Below are positions 36,935 through 46,913 of a stretch of 64,000 nt of DNA, piece by piece. A program made the position numbers and the translations under genes. The notes under the pieces are model-generated. The model was not told where the DNA came from, ran no database searches, and saw only the letters and a program-made list of their open reading frames with translations. The stretch is from Absidia repens (Eukaryota; Mucoromycota; Mucoromycetes; Mucorales; Cunninghamellaceae): NCBI GenBank assembly GCA_002105175.1, contig MCGE01000005.1:434001-498000 (forward strand), in the 5' to 3' direction. Each line of letters opens with the position of its first letter. Positions within the stretch are counted from its first letter, which is position 1.

Positions 36935-37695
36935 TCAAAACCCGCCCACGTGAATTTATTTTCATCTGTTTATTTTTTTTCAGCTTTTTGTTTTTCTCTT
37001 TTCCTTCCTCTTCTTTCCTCTCTCTTCACAATTGTAACCTTCTTGAGGTTATTTTGTCTTGGAATAGTGTCAGGATTAGTTTAGAAGGGTTTTCAGCTCA
37101 GGGATCACAGGATGCATGGGGAGACCCTTTCATTTTGGATCTAGGATCTGAGACCGCCATTAGTTGACTTTCTGGAACCTTCATTAGCTTAGTCTAGTGT
37201 TAGTGTGAATAATTTGTATCAACATAGCAATAAAATATGTCTTTTTTTTTTACATGTTTCAATGGAAAACGTCCCATAAGTCTCCCTCATGTCTTGCACA
37301 ATAGATCCTTTTTTTTTATTGCCATCCCCATTTTTTATTAGTATAGACTTGTTGTTGTGCTTCAATAACAAATATTCCTCCACCCTTTATTACAACTTGT
37401 GCAGTATATTAGATATATTTTTGTGAATGCAAGTTTAGATTAGAGCTGGTCATTTCGTTGAGTTCCCATTACGTAGTCTCCCTATTAGTCTCCCACATAC
37501 TACCTCCACTAGATCCTTCCATTAGATCTCCTGTGACAATGAATCTCTAGCCATTGGTTTTGGACCAATAATACACTTCAATAAAATATTCCGTTTTATT
37601 AGTTAACCATTCTATGACCCATATTATAGTGTGAAATATTATTACTGTCGACCTTTTATTAGACACTTATTGAGCACCTACTTTCTTTGGTCTCT
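36935..37695 (+). repeat. R1 dispersed repeat, copy D (right arm of the inverted repeat)
   Basis: Head AACCCGCCCACGTGAATT at about 36941-36957, C/T-rich stretch, core AGTGTCAGGATTAGTTTAGA at about 37065, GCATGGGGAGACCCTTTCA, CATTTTGGATCTAGGATC, then tail modules with CAATAAAATATG near 37228 and 37580. It is the mirror image of copy C, with 1.7 kb between the heads. Confidence 0.85.
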
Positions 37696-38242
37696 ACTGT
37701 TGCTCACCCCAAAACCCAAACAGCTGGTAAACAATCCTGGGTTATTCAATATAAAATGTAAGCATACTGTTGCTTTGCCAATCTATACTAATGAGCCTAG
37801 ACGATGTCAGCAGGGTACTCTTCTCTATAAAATATTATTGTCTTTGCTTGACTAGACATACTGTATACTTAAATCAGTTCATTGTTTTATTACGTATACC
37901 ATTATAATGCAAATAAAAAAGCCCCTCTATAAAAACCCAGCAAAAATCACTGAAATTCTGAGGATATGCCGCTAACGTGCGAAATGCCGTAGGGATCAAT
38001 TCCCATACTATATTTTTAGAACCCCTCCCCATACACACACAAAAAAGACCCAGTCAGTATGTTCTTCACTAAAGTGTAAAATATATGGTGAACGTATAAT
38101 CCGATCCGATCAAAACCGACACTGTCATCCAATAGATCTCTATTTTTTTCTGTTCCTTTCTTCAAGTGTTGGAATGCTTAAATTCTCGCATGATCCTACA
38201 CTTTGAATCTGGGAGTGTCAAATGAGAGTGCCCCGAGTTTTA

Positions 38243-38276
<34 letters not shown>

Positions 38277-38294
38277 AGGATTGGCCTATGCTAT

Positions 38295-38450
38295 TTGTGA
38301 GTCAAATCTAATGGGATTGTAGTGGCCACTACATTGTGATATAAGAAAAATTGAAAATATAACTTCACTCGCATGAGATTGATTATTTCAAATATAAAGG
38401 TAATAAAAAAATAGTCAAGATAATTTTTATTCAAGGATATAATCAAAAAA
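38295..38450 (-). repeat. R2 module, copy 2, with perfect 16-nt palindrome
   Basis: TGTAGTGGCCACTACA at 38318-38333 is a perfect palindrome; the equivalent site in copy 1 (about 33910) has lost one base pair (GTAGTGGCACTAC). The following sequence aligns to copy 1. Confidence 0.6.
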
Positions 38451-38570
38451 AAAAAAAGTGGGAGATGGGAACAAAAAATAATAAATAATGATAACAATAT
38501 AACTAGAACTATATATACTACACTAAAGCTAACCAACCAAGTTAAAAAAAGAAAGAGAGACCACAGTATA

Positions 38571-41500
38571 TTATCCATCTTTGGTCCCTGCATTTGTTGA
38601 AGCGTTCACGTCATGTTCACCGGATTTGTTTGAGGCTGAATCTGTCGTCGTGCTGTCGAGATTATCAATATTATCCGACGGTCCCTGTTGTACGATTGGT
38701 GATGTACTCTCATCCTTGGCTGTAGCTTCGCCATGAGTGTCATTTTCCGCTGGTGAGTCGTGTAATACTGTGTTTGTGGCAGCAATAGGAAGTGTTTGTG
38801 TGGAACCTGTTCCCGTCGTTGTTGCCAGTGTTGCTGTGTCAGTATCATGGAACGCATCTACCTGAATAACATCATCCATTACAGAATAGTCTTCACCCGG
38901 GGGTACCAATAAATAGGATAGTGACTAAGAAAATAATAGTAATAATAATAATTCAGTAAGTATTTGGGAGTGCGCACGGGTGGTGGAGGCGATATTTTAG
39001 CTGTACCGTCCGCCATAGTTCATGTCGTTCCAAGGATTGTGCTGTCAATTTCAAATCACGCTTTGCGGTCTTGATCAGTAAGCTGAGAGGCGAAGCACCC
39101 ATTGAGTCAGTACTTGGGATGGAGGACACGCTTTCAATAAAGGCTACATAGGAATAATAAAAAAAAAGGCTTAGTACGTCAATCATTTCGGAGTCCATTA
39201 CCCTTTCCTTCCTCATCGTCTTTGTATCTTACCACTCTTGGCCCTGGCTTCATCAGCATCCACACCAGGTTCATTGTTGCCCCAGTAAAGAGTTCTTGTA
39301 TAAGGATGGACCCAGAAAAATCGCTTGTGTTTATTTTCAGAGATGCCACCACCCATATGTTTCCTTGTATGTTTCCACATCCATTCTCCAATCATTGTTT
39401 GTGTGATAGCAGAAATCAGTTCTGCACTTGAATGATGTTGAGATTGGTCCCCACCACCCATAAGGAAGGCCGACGATGATGACGGCGGTGCCAGATTACC
39501 TTTTTTCGACATGTTTGAAGACAACGAATGTAGTGATGACTTTCTGAGATGTTCTGGTTGGTGTGCTGAGGACGGTTTCCTTGGGTACATTGATGTTTCT
39601 GTAATACGGACAGTGCCATAAGAAGGCACCGAAGCTGGAGGAGGTTGTAAATGTTGATCCGCAGTTGTTTTGTAACGATGATGAAGTGCATTGTTGGAGA
39701 TTTGGCGTTGCGCATGTGGTGGCTTCGATGATGATGACGACGATGACGAAGATGTGATGGTTTTTCGTAAAGAGGATGTGGATGCCGATGGTCGCAGTCT
39801 CATAGTTTTGGCAGGTGTAGAGATAGAGGGCTGTAATTTCATTAATCCAGATAATATGCTACGGCGTGAAGATGTTGAGGATGTTGTGGCTGTGGATGCT
39901 GTGGATGTCGATGGTTGAGGTGATGGAGCCATCTGGATGTGAGATGTTCGCTGCTGGGCAGATGTGCGGGAGATAGACGAAGACCCATCCTGTGTTGATG
40001 TTGTTGTCTTTACTTTGGTCAAAAAGGACGAAGCTGTTGGTGCGAGTTCATGAGACATTTCCTTGCCATCAGTTTCAAGTATCACTTGTTCTGCGTATGC
40101 CCGTGCCATGGTGTCCACCTGTGTTTTTGTCAACATGGCACTTGTCCTATCCCGCTCTTTCTTCAGTGCTGCTTCAACTCGGTCCCGAGCCATGATTTCT
40201 GCTTCTGCCATAGTGACAAAGTTGTTGCTGAGATCCTGTTGTTGCCTAGCCGCGGCATCCACGCGTTCCTTTTCCAGTGCTTCCGCGACACCAGCCTTAA
40301 TCAATGCTTCAGCTTCTTCCCTTGACATCATGTTGGAGATTTCCAAGGTTGGTTGGTAATTTTTAACGTGAATTGTGCCACCCAATAATTCCGTTTCGGT
40401 ATCATTGTCCATCGCAGTGTTCAATGAATCAGTTTTCGTCAATAAGGTCGATGTTTGGTGTGAATCGTCATCATCCTCTGTTGTCCCTGTCACTGCCGAT
40501 TCAAGATTTGAATGCTTGTCGCTTCCCCCTGTTACTAAAATCGCTTGCCGATCGGTTGTAATTTCTGCTGAGTTCACGGGTGGCAGTGCATTGTCGAGTT
40601 TGTCTGCTAGGGGTAGGGTGAAGTCATCATGTTGAGCGGGTGTAGGTGTAAGTGAGTACTGAAGTCCTTCATCATGAGATGGATCAACGGCGGCGCTATT
40701 GCTGCTGATAATTGATGTTCGAGGTGAGGCCTTCGGAAATTGCTGCTTTGCATCATACACCAATTCGCTGTCAAAATCAGAGTCGGACGGGATTTGCTCT
40801 ATGGTAATTGCTGCAGCTTGAGAGTTGTTGTCTGCTTGATTGTTGGCTGATGCTGATGAGTCTGATTTGTTTTCAGAGGGATTGGTGTTCATTGCTGGGT
40901 TTTCTACGATGGGTATAGTCCCTTGGGGATCAAATTCATTGTTCGTGGCAAGATATTCTGTGGTTTCTTTGACAAGAGGTGTTGTTGGATACAGGATTTG
41001 CTGACTAGAAATAGGTGAGCCAGGAAGTGGTGTCACCATGCCTTCTTGTTGAGATATTTCGCTGTTCTGATTGTCCGTGTTCATTAGCTGAGGTTTTGGG
41101 TCCATTTGTCGTTGATGTCGTTGTAGTGGCTGATTTACCGTAGTGGAAGCAGGAATGGGAGAATTCAATGAGTCCGATAGTTCAAGGTTCAAAGAAGTAC
41201 GAGTTGATGATAATGAGCAACATACAGGTGTGGTTGAGGTAGAATGCTCTTCAGATACAGAGGCACCGTTGCTGTGATCAATATCGTGGGTATTTTCAGA
41301 AGACTTGTCACCAGATCCAACGTCTCCACAACCGTCACTAGTGCCGTTGCGTGGTTTGACCCTTGCCGGACTATTCGTAGTTGCTGGTTGTTGCCACGTA
41401 CTTGAAGACATATGTCCAAAGTTGCTATTTGTATTCACACCCTTGTCCACACATTCGCGCTTCGTAAACGATTCTCCCAATTCAGATGATAAAGACTTGA

Positions 41501-43077
41501 AGGGAGCATCGAATCCACCAAGCTTAAGTTCCATGTCCAAACTCTGTCCCTGTCCCGAATATGATAAATCAAGCTGATGGCAATCGTTTTCCTCGCCGCT
41601 GTCACCGTCCACATTGTTGGTTTCGTCCACTGAGCTGGAGTCATCTGCCGTAGTGTCATCGTCACAGGATAAAAAGTCATCTTGATCCAACCGAATTTGC
41701 AAACCATTGTTGTTGACATCATCATCACCGCCTAGCGCCGAGTCTATTGCTGGAAGTTCCTGTCTGTCGTCACCTGGAAATCCGAGTGTTGGTTTTGCTG
41801 ATGCCAGTGTCTTTCTAGCCACCGCTCCACGTTTTCGTACCACCTTCGTTCGATTTGGCCCAGTGTTTTTCTTTGATTGTCCCCGTCCAGTGTGAATTGC
41901 ATCATGATTTGCAACATTTTTTTGCAACTGGTCCATAGATTCTTGAGTATCCATCAAAAGTTTCTTGAATTCGATTTTTTCGACCTTCTCTTTCTGTAGG
42001 TTGTTGCGTAAGCTGGATATCATACGGTGGGCATGTCCAAGAGATTGCTTCAACGTGTCGATTTCCAGCGCACGTTGCTGTGATGTTGTGGCTAAACCCG
42101 AAGCGTTGTTGGTAAGGTTGCTTTTCGTTGTAGCATCGTCGTCCAAAGTACTGTAGCTTTCATCGTTTTGATAACCACCATCTTTAATTCCACGACTTTG
42201 CTGATGATCCATATTTGTAGTGATAGTGTTGCTGTCGACAGTTGCCTTGATAGCCAGCTTTGACCGACAAATCTTGAGATCAGTGTGAGCCACCTCCAGT
42301 TGCTTTTTCAGTTGCACCATATCCCGATGAAGAATCCCATTGTTGCGTCGTAAAAGTTGTTGTTCATGATCATATCTTGCTTTCAATGCATCCATTGTTG
42401 CCGTCGCTTTCTCCTGTTGGGCCTTGGTGATTTCCATCTGCTCCAAAGAAGTCCGAAGATCCTGAAGACATTTTTTGTGTTCTCCATTGAGCCTGGCGAT
42501 TGTTTGATTGAGTTCAGATTGGGTTGTTTCAAGGTCTTGATTTGTCACCTCCAGATTCCAGTTGTCTTCTTTAAGTTTTTCTATAGAGTATCAATTATAA
42601 GTATAATATAAAATGGGATGAGCATGATGTATTAGGAAGTGGTAAATCTGATAACTCACGCCACTATTTTCTCTCGCCACACTTACCTTCACTGATAGTC
42701 TTTTGTCGTAAGTGTCTTTGCACCAGTTCCTTTTGCTTTTCAGCATCTGCCATGTTGATCTCCAAGTCCTTGATAAGTCGGTCTTTGTCTTGAATTGTTG
42801 TTTGCAGCTTTCGGACTTCGGTAATAAGACCTTGTGCAATATCATTTGCAAACGCCATTTGACTGTGACGGATATTGTTGGCTGTTCCTTTTGTTGATGG
42901 TTCCATTGGTTGAGGATTAGAGTCCCTATCATCACTGACCTAAGACAATTGAAACAAAACCAGAAAAAATATTCCACGTGAGTTTAATTCTAAACATCAG
43001 CTTAAGAATCTAGTTTGACGTACCTGTGATACTGGGACTTCTTTAGGTGTACCTTGAAGGCGTCCGTTTTGATTCAT
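38571..43077 (-). CDS. Cortical anchor protein with C-terminal Mcp5/Num1-type PH domain
   Basis: Related to Num1/ApsA/Mcp5, which tether dynein and mitochondria at the cell cortex. Five exons (43077-43024, 42939-42687, 42580-39233, 39143-39007, 38924-38571) give 4146 nt, 1381 residues. Residues ~40-210 are a long coiled coil (LITEVRKLQTTIQDKDRLIK; QDLETTQSELNQTIARLNG; LKKQLEVAHTDLK). A very long Ser/Thr/Asp/Asn-rich middle follows, then a second helical stretch (MSREEAEALIKAGVAEALEK). The PH domain opens ITQTMIGEWMWKHTRKHMGG, then GISENKHKRFFWVHPYTRTL and continues across the last two introns (LLIKTAKRDLKLTAQSLERH, LSYLLVPPGED). About 100 acidic residues follow the PH domain. Membrane binding by the PH domain is family knowledge; the dynein role is an inference. 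Confidence 0.9.
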
Positions 43078-43472
43078 ATGTGATAGTATAAAGATCTAGG
43101 GATAAAGTAAAATAAAGAGTAAATAAAAAGACGTATATACAGTGATAATAGGTTGATAATAAGTTAACACTTACAAGAGCATCAAATATGTGAAATTAAA
43201 GAAGAGTAAAAAAAAAAAAGGAAAAGACAAAAAAAAAAAAAAAAAAAAGTCAGAAGATTTTATAAAAAGGGGAGGTCCAATATAGGGGTTTTAAAACCTA
43301 AATTGCGCTCATACATTGACAGTAAAAAACAAATGGTAGCACAGACGCATATCACTCCATTGCCTTCCTTTTTTAACACACACATTGCGGGGGTCAGATT
43401 AGTGGTTTAACTTGTTTTTTTTTATTATCATTAAAGCAGATCATCTGGAAAAATAATAATAATAATAAAACA

Positions 43473-43520
<48 letters not shown>

Positions 43521-43563
43521 ATGCTACACGCCAAGCTAATATCAAGGGATAAAGATAACTATA
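43078..43563. other. Intergenic region, HIS7 3' end to the Num1-like start
   Basis: 486 bp, no gene. It holds the promoter of the Num1-like gene and the 3' flank of HIS7. Two adenine runs on the plus strand (about 43233-43250 and about 43479-43518) are thymine runs in the sense of the Num1-like gene. Confidence 0.6.
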
Positions 43564-45306
43564 CTACAATTCGGTTTCATTCGATCGAATATTCACACCT
43601 ACAGATTTCAAATGATCCTTGACAGCTTGAATAGGCACTTCATGACGATGGAAAATTCCAGCAGCTAAAGCGGCCTCCACTTTGGTCTTTTCAAACACTT
43701 CTTCAAAGTGGCCCACGTTTCCAGCACCACTAGAAGCAATCACAGGAATACTAACAGCAGATTTGACGTCATTGATCAGTTCCAATTCAAAACCAGAGTT
43801 TGTCCCATCCCGATCCATGCAATTGAGCAAATTTCACCGGCACCAAGGGCTTGACAGGCAGTCACCAATTGACATACATCCAAATCACGACCTTCGCGAC
43901 CACCCTTCACAGTGCATTGATACCAGCAGTATTGTTCCCCTTTAGGACCGAGTTGACTAGCCTTGACCACGTGGTGAGTTGTTTCAGTAGGATCGTTGAC
44001 ATACACCCGACGAGGATCGACGGAGATCACCACAGCTTGGGAGCCATAAGCTTTGGCAATGGTTTCGATCGCACTTTTTCCATCCTTTCCTTCAGCCAAA
44101 TATTTTTCAACAGCAAACACGGCGTCGCTACCAATAGAAACCTTGTCGGCACCAGATCTGAAATATTCCCCAGCAACTTCAAAAGCAGGGTGTACCGTTC
44201 CATCAGGATCCACCACGTCACGAATACCACCACCAATCGTCAATGGCACAAACACGGTTTCTGAAGTACGACGCAGGACTTCCAACATCGGTGCATCACC
44301 AAGAGGGCAGTTGCGGAAGCTTGTAATATTCAAAAAAGTGATTTCATCAGCGCCTTCTTCAAAATATCGTTTGGCCAAATCCACAGGTTTGCCTAGGTTC
44401 CGCACATCGTCTGATCCATCCGCCAACTTTTCACGTACATCATATTGGTCCCCTTTGGTCACTACAAGATCTCCATTGTCATTGGCACGGACATCCAGGC
44501 AAGCAATTATACGTTTTGTGAATGTGTCTTGAGCAAATACAACAGGTTCCTTGATCAGTGTCACTTGACTGTCATCCACCACCCCGGTCCCATACAGAAA
44601 GGATTGAAGCACTCGGAGACCATCAGAGCCACTTTTTCAGGATGGAATTGCGTTACGAAGATGTTACCCTTTTGTGCTGAACTGATAAATATTTCATCGC
44701 CATATTGTGTAGTAGTCAGAGCCCATTCCTTATGTTTGGTCTTTTCGTAAGGCACCGCAAAGGAGTGTACAAAGTAGTAGACAGAGGTGTCCTTAATTTG
44801 AAAGCTGACGTCTTGATTGGAAGAAGAGTGTTTGAGTACCTGAGCTTTGTTCCAACCCATGTGAGGCACCGCTTTGTTTGACGCCTCGAATTGTTTTGTA
44901 ATACCAGGAATTACACCCAAGCCAGGCATATCGCTTTCTTCAGATCCTTCAAAGAGTGTTTGCATGCCAACACAAATGCCCATGAATGGACGGCCTGACA
45001 AAAGGTATTCTTTCAATGGCGACGCGTATCCCTTTTCGTGAAGTGCTTGCATGGCATGTCCGAAAGCACCTACACCAGGAAATATCAGTTTCTATCAGGG
45101 AGGTGGTTTTAAAAAAAAATGAGTTTTGAAGTTTTGAAAAAAGCTAAGTTGCAGGATCAAAGTTATAATATATTTGTACTTACATCAGCTTTCAATATAT
45201 CGGCCGGGTCTTTGATGAACTTGATGTCGTATCCCAAATGTTTTACAGCGTTCACCAAACTGCGAACATTTCCAGCACCATAGTCAAGCATATATAGACC
45301 AGTCAT
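43564..45306 (-). CDS. HIS7: Imidazole glycerol phosphate synthase (HisH-HisF fusion), with two apparent frameshifts
   Basis: Fifth step of histidine biosynthesis; one chain has a glutaminase half and a cyclase half. Exon 1 is 45306-45184 ([20 protein letters not shown]), exon 2 starts at 45091. Glutaminase motifs: [31 protein letters not shown] (nucleophile Cys), [29 protein letters not shown]. Cyclase motifs: [73 protein letters not shown], and after a shift [20 protein letters not shown] and [20 protein letters not shown]. The reading frame is lost by one base at an A5 run (sense) at 44633-44637, exactly after HPEK, and again at a T3 run at 43829-43831, exactly after GAGEI. In both places one extra homopolymer base would keep the conserved frame. 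It is either a recent pseudogene or two sequence errors. Confidence 0.9.
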
Positions 45307-46342
45307 TAGTTTGTTGTATTTTACATAAGAAAAGGGGGAAGGAGAAAAAACGTTATTTTATGTTGAGGAGAACGATCAAACTTGACTCATTTTTCCAATC
45401 CCGCTCGAAAGTCAATTGACATAAACAGCCAATCATCACACTAGACTTCTAAGCTGCATTGTAACCAGGTTCCACCAACGTTATCTTTGTTTGATACCAC
45501 GAAATGATCTAAGATTTTTCTTTTTTTATTCGGATGAGTCAAATAATGATAGCAAAATAATACCATAATATTAATCTATATAAAACTAATCAAATTTGAA
45601 TTACGCCAACTCAAATCGTCAGCCCGTTAAAGGTATCAATACTTGCTCGAATGCATCTTCTTGCGTTTTTTTACATAATAGACTTTGACAGAAATATTCA
45701 CTCCCCCACAGTGACAGCACATGCATTATGTACACTGTTTTTGTCATCCTCAAAAAACTTACCCTTGAAGATCACTGTACAAAAGCAATTTGTGCGTCAC
45801 TAAGAGACCAGGGCGCTGTAAAATTAGTTTACGTATGACTCTTCAGACACACAAAAAAGTACATAGATGTAAGATTACCATTGTTCAAGGTATTAAATTT
45901 GCAACTAAGTGCATACTAAAAATCTACCGAAGTAAAACTCCCACAGCCAAAAAGGAGCACACTCAAAAAACATCCTTTTCACACCATAAAGTTTTAAAAA
46001 TAAAAAATAAAAAAATATTTCTCGGGTTTATAATATTCTCACACTTTCAAAAACAAAGTTACTGGAAGATATTGTACAGTACAGTATTAATTACGGAAAA
46101 ATGTATCCCACCGAAAGTTTATAAATACAGTAGGGACACACAATAGCGATATCAACGGGAAAACGAAATTGCATCGCTATGGCGGCTTATATCGTTATTT
46201 TGATATGTAGCCAATTAAGTCAATTATACCCACAAGACAGAGATATTTTTTGAATCTTCTTTTGTTTTTTGTTTCTTATTCATCGAAATGAAAATGATTC
46301 TCGACAAAAAGCTAGGGAAATGGTCAGAACGCCTGTTCAGGG
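45307..46342. other. Intergenic region between HIS7 and the retrotransposon
   Basis: About 1 kb, no supported gene; the 118-codon ORF at 45790-46146 is Lys/Thr-rich with no family similarity. It contains the HIS7 promoter next to 45307. An 8-bp inverted repeat (ATAGCGAT at 46143-46150 and ATCGCTAT at 46173-46180, 22-nt loop) is the only small structure noticed. Confidence 0.6.
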
Positions 46343-46347
46343 GGAGG

Positions 46348-46636
46348 TGTAAAGTCGGTAGGATTGATAAAAACAAAAATAACGAGAATAAAAAATAAAC
46401 GAGATTTCGATATGGTTTTATTTTGTGCTGACCATCCCGTTATTTATAAGAAAAGCGGTGTTCCTATTAATAATGTGAAACTAGTGACTATTGTCATGAT
46501 AACCCATCCGATGCTTTCCTATCAATATCTCTGATCTATCATCTTGCAACTACATGATCCGATAGTCGTTCCTTGATCTGGATTTTATTAGCATATTGAT
46601 ACTCAGGTGGGTAGGTGTATTATTTCTGACACCACA
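46348..46636 (-). repeat. 3' LTR (289 bp)
   Basis: On the plus strand it begins TGTAAAGTCGGTAGG and ends TTCTGACACCACA. It appears identical to the LTR at 51916-52204. A TATAAATAA motif near 46441-46449 in the sense strand is a likely promoter element. Confidence 0.96.
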
Positions 46637-46648
46637 TCATCCCCCTCC
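46637..46648 (-). promoter_or_regulatory. Polypurine tract (plus-strand primer)
   Basis: In the sense strand GGAGGGGGATGA sits directly against the 3' LTR, the expected position and composition for the primer of plus-strand DNA synthesis. Confidence 0.85.
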
Positions 46649-46913
46649 AGTCTATTTGACGTCTTTCAATATTTGTGGGGTAAGGAAATATTCCATTCAG
46701 AGACTACGTCTGTAAGTTTTAATGTATCTTGAGTTTATGCGCATTCTTGCAGTCTTCCTTTCCTTTCATTGTTTTTATAGCAAGCGTTATATATATATAG
46801 TATTTAACTTTCTTGAGTAGTGTGTCAATTTATTCATGCAAATTCTTGCAAGGAATCGTGATCAGCGATCCTTGTCGGAGTTTCTGTGCATTATTTCCAG
46901 GAACGTCTTCCTT

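Larger units (their letters stand above)
33403..38570. other. Gene-poor block built around a large inverted repeat
   Basis: About 5.2 kb without a supported gene. Order: 3' flank of the MT-A70 gene with poly(dT) (33470-33492), an R2 module (about 33,885), R1 copy C, a 1.7-kb unique spacer, R1 copy D in the opposite orientation, an R2 module (about 38,300) with a 16-nt palindrome, a poly(dA) run at about 38243-38273, and the 3' flank of the Num1-like gene. A 118-codon ORF at 35667-36023 in the spacer has no recognisable family. Confidence 0.65.

Noticed and set aside
43829..44637. Introns as an explanation for the HIS7 frame changes
   Set aside because: Conserved residues continue without a gap on both sides of each shift, so there is no room for an intron.
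45790..46146. 118-codon Lys-rich ORF between HIS7 and the retrotransposon
   Set aside because: AT-driven composition and no conserved motif.
46143..46180. 8-bp inverted repeat (ATAGCGAT/ATCGCTAT) as an operator or terminator
   Set aside because: Short stem with a 22-nt loop in AT-rich DNA, not repeated elsewhere and not near a gene end.
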